Shown here piece by piece: positions 1 through 5,553 of a stretch of 5,553 nucleotides of DNA (its first letter is position 1; every line of letters starts with the position of its first letter). The position numbers and the translations under genes are program-made. The notes under the pieces were generated by a model. That model saw nothing but the letters and a program-made list of their open reading frames with translations, made no database searches and was not told where the DNA came from. This DNA is from Chitinophagaceae bacterium. Lineage in GTDB: Bacteria; Bacteroidota; Bacteroidia; Chitinophagales; Chitinophagaceae. The DNA lies in assembly GCA_017989935.1 (NCBI GenBank), contig JAGNOY010000156.1:1-5553 (forward strand), given 5' to 3'.

Positions 1-2157
1 GCCGAAGTGAGCGAAGAAAGAAACAGTTTCAAAAATCAAGTGTTGGCTGTGGCTAAAAGTCATCAGCATTTGATTCTAGAACCTATTAATTGGGAACTTG
101 ATATGGTGCATTCAAATTACCCAGGTTTGGACAATGCACAAGCAGCCATCAATCCGTTGATTTTAGATTGCGACTTAATTGTATTTGTCATGTATTCGAA
201 AATTGGCAAATTCACGCGCGAAGAATTTGAGTATGCAGAAAAACAACAAAAGCCATACTTTATTTATTTCAAAACAGACTATTCTCCTACCCTCGATACG
301 CTTGAGGCCTATACTGAATTACTTACATTTAAAAAAGAATTACAAGGTCGTATTCTTCCCGTAGATTTTAAAACAACGGCTGATTTTGATAGACTCTTAT
401 TTCAAAACCTCAATTTGTATTTATCCAGAACATATCCGCCTAAAACGAATGTACTAGAAGATCAATCAGGCTTGCAGCTTTCCGAAACAGTTAAATCATT
501 ACTTCAACAACAAACAGCCAATAACGAAAAAATAGATCAATTACTGAAATTGATTGATCATAAGCCGTCGGAAGATTTAGTACAAAAATTAGAAAAACTA
601 CAGGCAGGCAAAGAGAATATTTTACTCGAACTTGCTTCAAGCAAAGAAATTATTGCCTTGCAACAACAAGATAAAAAAATACTCGAAGAAAGATTGCAAC
701 AACAGCAAGCTGAAGACCAACTTAAAGCGGATGCACTCAAAGAAATACAAGTTGGGAATTACGAAAAGGCTGAAGAATTACTGCTAGAAAGTAATAGATC
801 TCATCAGATAAAAAGTGCAGCCAACTATTTCGAACTAGCCAATATCAAAAAACTACAATTTCTTTATCAAGAAGCATCAAAATATTTGAACCTAGCAGTG
901 CAAGAGTATCCAACCCATATTGGGTATCTATTTGAAGCTAGTCAACTTGAATTAAATGTAGGTTATGTAAAGGCTGCATTAGAAAAATTATGGCAATGTC
1001 TTCATTTAACTGAAAAGGAAGGTCTTACCAACGATGAGCAATACTTTAAAATTGTCATTAATTTGGCCAATGCTTTGTATGCCAATCGAAGTGACACTGA
1101 AGCGTATAAGTATGCACAAAAAGCACTCGAATTATGCATACATTTTAAAGGTGAAAATCATGTAGACACGGCAGTCTCTTATAGTTTAATAGGATTAACA
1201 TTAAACAATATAGAAAGATACCAAGAGGCTATTGAGATGTATAAAAAGGCTGAAACAATTTTAACCACCCAACATATTCGTGATATTCAATTAAGTGGCT
1301 TATACAACAATATCGGCTTAAGCTTAACCGAATTGGGCAAAGCAGATGAGGCCTTAGACTATTTCAACCTAGCTCTTGAAATTGATAAGGACTTATTGGC
1401 CCCTAACGATTGGATCATGGGGGTTAGACAAAACAATATGGGCAGGGCCTTTATGATCAAAGGCAAATTCGAAGAGGCCTTGACTTGTCATGAAAAAGCA
1501 GTAGACATTGGCGAAAAAACTTATAAAGAAGGACATCCTGATTTAATTACTTTTTATGAGAATTATGCAAATGCTTTGATAAAATGCAATTATTACCCAG
1601 AGGCTATGAACTATGCCGAAAAGGCCTTGAAGATGGCTTATCTATTTTTTGACGACAAGCATGTGCGAATTGGAATTTTAGAAAATGCCTTGGGTACCCA
1701 TTATTTATACAACCAACAATATGAAGCAGCCATTGAGATGTTCAACAAATCGCTGATCATTTTGCTGAATAGTTCAAAAAATGACCCGCACTTTAGAGTG
1801 GGAAATATTTATAATAATATCGGAGAATGCTATAGACATTTAAAACAATACGAGTTAGCCGAACAACATTATCAACTTGCAAAAACTACTTTTGACAACA
1901 ATAAGAATTCACAGCATAGCGATTATGGGGTGTTATTGAATAATATAGGCTTGATGCATTTCGACAAACAAGAATTTAAATTGGCAGTTCAATATTTTAC
2001 AATGGCCGTTGAAATATTCGAAAAGAACTATGGAGAAAATCATCCTAACTTATTGACTTACTATAACAACTTAGCTGTTGGATATCAAAAGAACCAACAA
2101 CCCAAAGAAGCTGAAATAATCGAAAACAAATTAAAGTTGATACAAGCAAGTTTATAA
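1..2157 (+). CDS. DUF4062/TIR-like domain, coiled coil and TPR-repeat protein (5' partial)
   Basis: Residues are numbered from the GTG at 7. The visible protein is about 718 aa and lacks its N-terminus: the frame is open to base 1 and reads A-E-V-S-E-E-R-N, which matches the middle of the family's opening motif (typically SPxDVxEER), so about 10-15 residues lie upstream and GTG 7 is not the start. Residues 1-140 form a DUF4062/TIR-like fold: LEPINWE (24-30), a beta strand DCDLIVFVMYSK (54-65) and TREEFEYA (70-77), followed by KPYFIYFK. The glutamates at 72, 73 and 75 occupy the place of the TIR catalytic Glu, but activity is unproven. Residues about 155-245 are Q/K/E-rich and probably coiled coil. 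From about 241 to the end there are about 12 TPR units, for example 387-420, 428-461, 470-503, 512-545, 553-586, 597-630, 637-672 and 680-713. Several are kinesin-light-chain-like, with a GENHxD or GENHPN lead-in. It is probably cytosolic. Known: such domain pairs are common in Bacteroidetes. Inferred: a TPR scaffold senses a partner and controls the N-terminal domain, possibly in defence. It converges on the next operon. Confidence 0.85.
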   Translation, partial: AEVSEERNSFKNQVLAVAKSHQHLILEPINWELDMVHSNYPGLDNAQAAINPLILDCDLIVFVMYSKIGKFTREEFEYAEKQQKPYFIYFKTDYSPTLDTLEAYTELLTFKKELQGRILPVDFKTTADFDRLLFQNLNLYLSRTYPPKTNVLEDQSGLQLSETVKSLLQQQTANNEKIDQLLKLIDHKPSEDLVQKLEKLQAGKENILLELASSKEIIALQQQDKKILEERLQQQQAEDQLKADALKEIQVGNYEKAEELLLESNRSHQIKSAANYFELANIKKLQFLYQEASKYLNLAVQEYPTHIGYLFEASQLELNVGYVKAALEKLWQCLHLTEKEGLTNDEQYFKIVINLANALYANRSDTEAYKYAQKALELCIHFKGENHVDTAVSYSLIGLTLNNIERYQEAIEMYKKAETILTTQHIRDIQLSGLYNNIGLSLTELGKADEALDYFNLALEIDKDLLAPNDWIMGVRQNNMGRAFMIKGKFEEALTCHEKAVDIGEKTYKEGHPDLITFYENYANALIKCNYYPEAMNYAEKALKMAYLFFDDKHVRIGILENALGTHYLYNQQYEAAIEMFNKSLIILLNSSKNDPHFRVGNIYNNIGECYRHLKQYELAEQHYQLAKTTFDNNKNSQHSDYGVLLNNIGLMHFDKQEFKLAVQYFTMAVEIFEKNYGENHPNLLTYYNNLAVGYQKNQQPKEAEIIENKLKLIQASL

Positions 2158-2184
2158 AATCAGCCATGATTCGAGGGATGCAAA

Positions 2185-3450
2185 TTATTTCAACAAACCA
2201 AAATTCAATCCACCTATAGCTACCATTTGCTTTGGATCTGTATATGTTTTTGTATTACCATCAAACTTAGACCCAAAAGTAAATCTGAGGGTTACATTCT
2301 CTTTAATGGTATACATTAAATTTGTCATCCAAGAATAAGTCCAATTACTTTTATACCCTATTGGAATTTTAGAAGCCCATCGTGAAATGCCTTCTAAGGA
2401 TATATTCCAGTCGTTATGATTGAATTGCAATTTACCCCCAGCATCAAAATAATTTCCCACATCAACTCTTTTGTCATTTTGAATAAATCGGCCTAAAGCC
2501 ATAATATCTAGCGATTGTATTAATGTAGGATCAGATTTTTTACCTAAATCAATCCGATAAGAAGGTGTAAGCCACACTGCATTTTTTGCATTAGCCATTC
2601 TATCCCATTGATTTTGTTGAAATATACTTACGCCAGAATAAGCCACTTCCAAAATAAAACCATCTCTTGCAAAAGGAATCACTCGTTGATTAATTTGATT
2701 TAACGCCAACATTTTTTGTTTACTCATCAACTCCTTTTCAGATTCAATTTTATCGGCTACTTTTTCTTTAGTCAGTAAATTAGAAAATGTGGCTTTGTAA
2801 ACAACTAGAGATTCTTGAATACTTCCTTTTAAATCCGAAGAAATATTGTCGTTTTTGATGAGCCTGCTTGTAGCCAAATCAAAGGCACGAGTTACATCGT
2901 CGTATGAAAATACATGATCTTCTTTATTGATAAATGCTTCAAGTACACTTAGAAAAACCTCTTTAGATTCTGCATCAGCCCATGAAGTAAAATCTGCTGT
3001 GGTAGCTTGATTTACCTTGCCTGGAAAAATAGTGACCCTAAAGCCATAACCTAATCCTGTACCTTGATCGAAACTACCAAACACCATGGTATCAGTGGGT
3101 GAAGTAGCTAAGGAAAATGCAAAATTCTTTTTGATGGCAGGCCAGGCTTTTTTCGAGAAATAATCATTGGCAATAAAACTATGTGTGTTTACTTGAGGCT
3201 TTTTGATCCAATTAAACGGATTAAATTCCATAGCAAAATTGGGTTGCAAAACACCATTTACCATAGCCGATTGAATACCACTCGTAAAATCTCTTGGGGT
3301 TGAGGGCCGTTGAATATCTGTTGGCTGCACACCTAATAACACATAGGCTGGATTACTCGTTAGCTCTAACTCTTTTAAGTTTTCTTCTATTTGCGCTTGT
3401 GTTGCTGAATATAAATTCAGTAAAAAAACAAAAACATACAATTTTTTCAT
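2185..3450 (-). CDS. Exported, probably outer-membrane beta-barrel protein, uncharacterised
   Basis: This 421-aa protein has a clear type I signal peptide: MKK, a hydrophobic core at residues 4-14, and a likely cleavage after TQA (17-19), leaving QIEE as the mature N-terminus. The mature N-terminal part carries a notable segment, NPAYVLLGVQPTDIQRP (33-49), and NFAMEFNPFNW (71-81), followed by alternating amphipathic strands to about 145. Residues 155-250 are more charged and helical (ESEKELMSKQ), probably a soluble or periplasmic insertion. Residues 258-421 return to alternating strands such as GFILEVAYSGVSIF, WNISLEGISRWA, VTLRFTFGSKFDGN and MVAIGGLNFGLLK, as in barrel proteins, though the last residue is Lys and not the usual aromatic. 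The likely location is the outer membrane, with an unknown ligand. I do not recognise a named family; the NPAYVLLG...RP segment seems familiar from Bacteroidetes hypothetical proteins, but this is memory only. It is the second gene of an operon, 7 bp after the 133-aa gene. The ATG start is supported by the signal peptide beginning directly there. Confidence 0.85.
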   Translation of the reverse strand: MKKLYVFVFLLNLYSATQAQIEENLKELELTSNPAYVLLGVQPTDIQRPSTPRDFTSGIQSAMVNGVLQPNFAMEFNPFNWIKKPQVNTHSFIANDYFSKKAWPAIKKNFAFSLATSPTDTMVFGSFDQGTGLGYGFRVTIFPGKVNQATTADFTSWADAESKEVFLSVLEAFINKEDHVFSYDDVTRAFDLATSRLIKNDNISSDLKGSIQESLVVYKATFSNLLTKEKVADKIESEKELMSKQKMLALNQINQRVIPFARDGFILEVAYSGVSIFQQNQWDRMANAKNAVWLTPSYRIDLGKKSDPTLIQSLDIMALGRFIQNDKRVDVGNYFDAGGKLQFNHNDWNISLEGISRWASKIPIGYKSNWTYSWMTNLMYTIKENVTLRFTFGSKFDGNTKTYTDPKQMVAIGGLNFGLLK

Positions 3451-3457
3451 GGCTCAA

Positions 3458-3859
3458 TTAAAATTTCAGTTTGTAGATAAAAATTGAATTCGCACTCAGT
3501 TTTTTCTTATCATTCAATTCATATTCTACTAAAATACTATCTTCAGTTTCTATATTAAGCAAACAAGTTATTGGAATTTTAGACCCATCTTCATCAGATT
3601 GCTTTACTTTAATTTTACTTGCATTCACTTCGATATTACAAGTTTGTCCAGTAAGCTTAGAAACAGTGCCGATCTGAAATTGCTGAAACATCACATCCTG
3701 TATATCTAAGCTCAGGCAATCAATTACACTATGTCCTGCAATTTTGATGATTTCATCTTCAGGAAACACATGTACTGTTAGATAAATTTTTGTTTTAGAA
3801 GCTAGACCTTCAAGCGAAACATCTTGAATATTGCCATTGTTCCATTTAATAGTGGCCAT
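3458..3859 (-). CDS. Hypothetical beta-rich cytosolic protein, operon partner of the exported protein
   Basis: This is a 133-aa protein with no signal peptide and no membrane segment. The sequence alternates short hydrophobic stretches with polar turns (KIYLTVHVFP, ITCLLNIETE, SILVEYELN, SIFIYKLKF), which suggests an all-beta fold. It has two cysteines near the middle (C48, C74) and a third at C99, but no metal-binding pattern or catalytic motif that I recognise. The ATG at 3859 is the only good start; the region before it is A/T-rich without a Shine-Dalgarno, as usual for Bacteroidetes. Its stop lies 7 bp before the ATG of the exported protein, so the two are almost certainly co-transcribed, with this gene first. 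The pairing suggests a cytosolic partner or regulator of the exported protein, but that is inference. It is a real gene by length, operon context and orderly start, and its function is unknown. Confidence 0.72.
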   Translation of the reverse strand: MATIKWNNGNIQDVSLEGLASKTKIYLTVHVFPEDEIIKIAGHSVIDCLSLDIQDVMFQQFQIGTVSKLTGQTCNIEVNASKIKVKQSDEDGSKIPITCLLNIETEDSILVEYELNDKKKLSANSIFIYKLKF

Positions 3860-3926
3860 AAAATTGAGTTTGGTTATAAAATTTGGTTAGCAGACATGGT
3901 TGGTTAAACAGTCCATTTGAATTGAC

Positions 3927-3955
3927 AAGATACAAATCAATCTACAAAATGTCAA
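3927..3955 (-). promoter_or_regulatory. Candidate promoter for the 133-aa/421-aa operon
   Basis: Read on the minus strand, TTGACA (3955-3950) is followed after exactly 17 bp by TATCTT (3932-3927). This fits a sigma-70 layout. It also loosely fits the Bacteroidetes pattern of TTG, about 20 bp, then TAnnTTTG, since the second box continues as TATCTTGT (6 of 8 positions). Transcription would start near 3920 and leave a leader of about 60 nt before the ATG at 3859. This is the only convincing pair of boxes I found between the two divergent genes. Confidence 0.4.
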
Positions 3956-4018
3956 AAAAAAATCTATACCCTATCAAGAAGATTTCGATAGTCATACAGA
4001 ATCAATAAAAAAATATTG

Positions 4019-4026
4019 TATTCTTG
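4019..4026 (+). promoter_or_regulatory. Possible Bacteroidetes -7 box for the thioesterase gene
   Basis: TATTCTTG matches TAnnTTTG at all but one fixed position and lies 6 bp before the ATG at 4033. No clear TTG-type -33 box is seen at the proper distance upstream, so the call is weak. If it is used, transcription begins only a few bases before the ATG, giving an almost leaderless message. Confidence 0.22.
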
Positions 4027-4032
4027 CGTTCT

Positions 4033-4443
4033 ATGCTTACATCCACAACACAAATTCGCGTTCGCTATGCCGAGGTAGATCAAATGGGCTTCATGTATTA
4101 TGGCAATTATGCAACCTTTTATGAAGTAGCGCGCGCAGTCATGATACGAGACGCAGGCTATCCTTACAGCGACATGGAAAAAGATGGGGTTGTAATGCCT
4201 GTGGTAAAAATGAGTAGCAAATTTTTAAAGCCCGCACTTTACGACGAATTAATTACAGTTGAAACCACCATGAAGGAATTGCATGCTCACGGGTTTGTAA
4301 CATTTCATCATAAATTATTTAATGAGAAAAACGAACTATTAAATATTGGCGAAGTAACACTTACTTTCTTTGATCCTAAAACTCAAAAGCGCGTACAAAT
4401 GCCTGAAAGATTATTGAGCTATTTACAACCTTATTTTCCCTAA
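4033..4443 (+). CDS. Acyl-CoA thioesterase, hotdog fold (YbgC/4-hydroxybenzoyl-CoA thioesterase type)
   Basis: This 136-aa protein has the usual length for single-domain hotdog thioesterases. Near the N-terminus it shows IRVRYAEVDQMGFMYYGNY (residues 8-26), the family signature: Asp16 is in the position of the catalytic Asp of 4-hydroxybenzoyl-CoA thioesterase and YbgC, followed by the MG..YYGNY turn and the long helix FYEVARAVMIRDAG. The remaining strands (VKMSSKFLKPALYDELITVET, FVTFHHKLFNEKNELLNIGEVTLTFFD) fit the antiparallel sheet. It hydrolyses acyl-CoA thioesters in the cytosol, probably as a homotetramer; the chain-length or aromatic substrate cannot be read from sequence. I start it at ATG 4033. 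A TTG nine bases upstream (4024) is in frame but lies inside a possible -7 box and adds only three residues. It stands alone: divergent from the minus-strand operon and followed by repeat-rich intergenic DNA. Confidence 0.93.
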   Translation: MLTSTTQIRVRYAEVDQMGFMYYGNYATFYEVARAVMIRDAGYPYSDMEKDGVVMPVVKMSSKFLKPALYDELITVETTMKELHAHGFVTFHHKLFNEKNELLNIGEVTLTFFDPKTQKRVQMPERLLSYLQPYFP

Positions 4444-4475
4444 ATTAATTTTGGCAAATAATAATAATACTTTGG

Positions 4476-4554
4476 GCGGCAAACACGCTATTCGTTCCAA
4501 GTCCTCGCGCCTCCTTCGTCGTCACTGTGGGCTTTCCACTGCTATCGTTGCCGC
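4476..4554. repeat. 79-bp intergenic element with terminal inverted repeats and internal direct repeat
   Basis: This block is visibly richer in G+C than its surroundings. It is bounded by perfect 7-bp inverted repeats, GCGGCAA (4476-4482) and TTGCCGC (4548-4554). Inside are two near-identical 13-mers in direct orientation, CACGCTATTCGTT (4484-4496) and CACTGCTATCGTT (4537-4549), which differ by one inserted base each. A small stem GTGG/CCAC (4527-4530 with 4536-4539, loop GCTTT) lies beside the second. From memory, the layout and words such as GTCCTCGCGC and GGGCTTTCCACTGCTATC resemble a dispersed intergenic repeat of Bacteroidetes genomes; copy number cannot be tested from one window. No coding frame is credible here. 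Possible roles include an RNA or DNA structure or a non-autonomous mobile repeat. Confidence 0.6.
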
Positions 4555-4666
4555 AATACATAGCGTTCAAAATCATTCATTCGATGTCAATTTTTTAATG
4601 CTTATCTGTTAAGCTACCTAACGAAACTAATAAACTCAGTTGTCATCTATCTAATACCAATAAATT

Positions 4667-4873
4667 GCAAAAAATCTCCTTGGAAAAGACGGCCTAAGAT
4701 TCGAGGCAGCTAAAAATATTGAAATCGAAGCCAAACTTTTATCCACTGTTTGAGCACAAACGAATGTTGCTATATGAAGAAAAACATTAAGTGCGAGTTT
4801 GGATAAAAGTGGCGTAGATGAAATTATTTTTATGCCAAGAATCTTCAGCCTAGACTTTTTGCTCAACTTTTGC
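4667..4873. repeat. ~207-bp imperfect palindromic (long inverted repeat) element
   Basis: The two halves pair with each other over almost the whole length. From outside in: GCAAAA (4667-4672) with TTTTGC (4868-4873); AAAAGAC (4684-4690) with GACTTTTT (4853-4860); GGCCTAAGATTCGAGGCA (4691-4708) with 4833-4850, 14 of 18 matching; 4711-4732 with 4811-4832, 16 of 22; ACTTTTATCCA (4735-4745) with TGGATAAAAGT (4800-4810), perfect; GCAC (4754-4757) with GTGC (4791-4794); and AATGTT (4763-4768) with AACATT (4783-4788), leaving a 14-nt loop at 4769-4782. As RNA or single-stranded DNA it could fold into one long interrupted hairpin. It resembles, from memory, a repeat scattered between Bacteroidetes genes. 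Its right end runs into the 3' end of the glycosyltransferase gene. It encodes no plausible protein. Confidence 0.75.
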
Positions 4874-4887
4874 GTCATGGCAAAAGT
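4866..4887. repeat. Stem-loop over the glycosyltransferase stop codon
   Basis: ACTTTTGC (4866-4873) and GCAAAAGT (4880-4887) form a perfect 8-bp stem with a 6-base loop. The loop covers the glycosyltransferase stop codon (TGA at 4877-4875 on the minus strand). There is no T-run after the stem on either strand, so it is not a standard Rho-independent terminator. The left arm is also the end of the large palindrome, so the two structures would compete. Confidence 0.5.
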
Positions 4888-5553
4888 GGAAAAACAAACG
4901 GGTATCTTTGCGGATAATCATACATTTTTTTCATGGCTGCTTCTAACATCGAAAACAATTGTGTATTCCCATCTTGATGATAGGTTGAAATAGACATTTC
5001 AAAACTTGGCAAATCATACAAAAAAGCTTTAATATCATCAGCCTTAAATGCGTTAAAATGTCTGCCATAATTAAGTTTTTCTACATAAGAAGCATTGACA
5101 AATTGCTCAAATTGATTTGAAATCGGCACACTACAAATTGGCTTCTTAAGGTAGACAGCTTCACTTATTAAAGAAAAACCTCCATTGGTTAGCACAGCTT
5201 TACATGAGGCTAAATCATCTATAAAAACTTTTTCCGAGAAGGGTTTCAATCTAACATTCAAATGACTTTCATCTTTATTCAAACCATATACAATAAAATT
5301 TTCTTTCGGTAGTAATTGAAGTACCGATACTAAATCTTTCTGACTTGTAGAAGTCTGATACACCAACACATGATTTTTTCTTGTAACGCTAGCTTCTACT
5401 ATTTCTTTTCGCAGAATAGGCGGCACGAAATAAGTATTTGGCTTTTTGATACTCGGTTGAAAAAAGGAGGAAATCAAATATGTTTGTGCACCATAAACTT
5501 TTGCTTTTACAATTTGTTTGGCTAAAACATAATTCTTTTTTTCTTCAGCTGGA
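4875..5553 (-). CDS. MJ1255-type glycosyltransferase, GT28-like C-terminal part (5' partial)
   Basis: About 225 residues are visible. The frame is open through the right edge: upstream of the TTG at 5477 it continues in phase with readable protein (...KQIVKAKVYGAQTYLISSFFQP), so that TTG is an internal Leu and the start lies outside; by family length roughly 130 residues are missing. Counting from the first complete codon, HVLVYQTSTSQ (61-71) opens the C-terminal Rossmann domain. LTNGGFSLISEAVYLKKP (121-138) and PISNQFEQFVNA (143-154) form the GG...EA...P...QxEQxxNA nucleotide-sugar-binding signature of GT-B, MurG/GT28-like enzymes. YHQDGN (191-196) is the usual near-C-terminal motif. Sugar donor and acceptor are unknown; the enzyme would act in the cytosol or at the inner membrane face. 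The end is odd: after MKKM the last 15 codons (YDYPQRYPFVFPLLP) look unrelated to the family and abut the repeat element, so the native tail may have been replaced. Confidence 0.85.
   Translation of the reverse strand, partial: PAEEKKNYVLAKQIVKAKVYGAQTYLISSFFQPSIKKPNTYFVPPILRKEIVEASVTRKNHVLVYQTSTSQKDLVSVLQLLPKENFIVYGLNKDESHLNVRLKPFSEKVFIDDLASCKAVLTNGGFSLISEAVYLKKPICSVPISNQFEQFVNASYVEKLNYGRHFNAFKADDIKAFLYDLPSFEMSISTYHQDGNTQLFSMLEAAMKKMYDYPQRYPFVFPLLP

Larger units (their letters stand above)
4444..4874. other. Gene-free intergenic region with two structured repeats
   Basis: This is the 431-bp stretch between the thioesterase stop and the glycosyltransferase stop. It holds the 79-bp element (4476-4554), an A/T-rich spacer without recognisable signals (4555-4666) and the large imperfect palindrome (4667-4873). 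No tRNA, rRNA or CRISPR pattern is visible. A short frame on the minus strand across 4651-4878 and another on the plus strand across 4799-4993 exist only because the palindrome lacks stops; neither shows a protein-like pattern. No strong terminator was found directly after the thioesterase. Confidence 0.65.

Noticed and set aside
179..364. 61-codon plus-strand frame inside the TIR-like domain gene
   Set aside because: It is out of frame within a strongly supported coding region and has no domain signature.
558..740. 60-codon minus-strand frame rich in Ser and Cys
   Set aside because: It is the antisense of the Gln/Lys/Glu-rich coiled-coil region; the Ser/Cys/Leu bias is what that antisense would give.
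2158..2171. Terminator between the convergent genes (AATCA-GCCA-TGATT)
   Set aside because: The stem is only 5 bp, A/T-rich, and lacks a T-run.
4476..4554. Integron attC site
   Set aside because: The inverted ends GCGGCAA/TTGCCGC do not match the RYYYAAC/GTTRRRY core sites and no integrase or cassette array is present.
4476..4554. tRNA-like segment (GTTCCAAGTCC resembles a T-arm)
   Set aside because: No acceptor stem, D-arm or anticodon arm can be placed at proper distances, and the pairing seen is only at the element ends.
4651..4878. 75-codon open frame on the minus strand inside the intergenic region
   Set aside because: It lies almost wholly within the large palindrome, shows no protein-like pattern, and would overlap the glycosyltransferase stop. 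It is best explained as the repeat being free of stops in one frame.
4866..4887. Rho-independent terminator of the glycosyltransferase gene
   Set aside because: The 8-bp stem is real but it overlaps the stop codon and is not followed by a T-run on either strand.
4799..4993. 64-codon open frame on the plus strand
   Set aside because: It overlaps the palindrome and, antisense, the well-supported glycosyltransferase; there is no start context or recognisable domain.

Overview
The window is A+T-rich DNA that looks like a Bacteroidetes (Bacteroidota) chromosome, perhaps a Chitinophagaceae/Saprospiria-type lineage. The reasons are the absence of Shine-Dalgarno-like start regions, a TIR-like/TPR protein and an exported barrel-like protein of the kinds common in that phylum, and two intergenic elements that resemble (from memory, not searched) dispersed repeats of that phylum. 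No genus can be named.

Layout. (1) 1-2157, plus strand: the 3' part of a large gene for a DUF4062/TIR-like domain, a coiled coil and about twelve tetratricopeptide repeats. The frame is open through the left edge, so the true start is outside the window. (2) 3859-2185, minus strand: a two-gene operon, a 133-aa cytosolic beta-rich protein followed 7 bp later by a 421-aa exported, probably outer-membrane, protein. It converges on the TPR gene with only 27 bp between stop codons. (3) 3860-4032: a divergent intergenic region with a good promoter candidate for the minus-strand operon. (4) 4033-4443, plus strand: a single hotdog-fold acyl-CoA thioesterase of the YbgC/4-hydroxybenzoyl-CoA thioesterase type. 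(5) 4444-4874: about 430 bp without a credible gene, holding a 79-bp element with terminal inverted repeats and a roughly 207-bp imperfect palindrome. (6) 4875-5553, minus strand: the C-terminal part of an MJ1255-type glycosyltransferase, open through the right edge, whose last codons run into the palindromic element.

The genes do not form one obvious pathway. The most system-like item is the TIR-like/coiled-coil/TPR protein, whose architecture (possible effector domain plus repeat sensor) suits a signalling or defence role, though nothing in the window proves it. The exported/cytosolic pair is uncharacterised. The thioesterase and glycosyltransferase are housekeeping-type enzymes. The most concrete sequence-level novelty is the pair of structured repeats between them.
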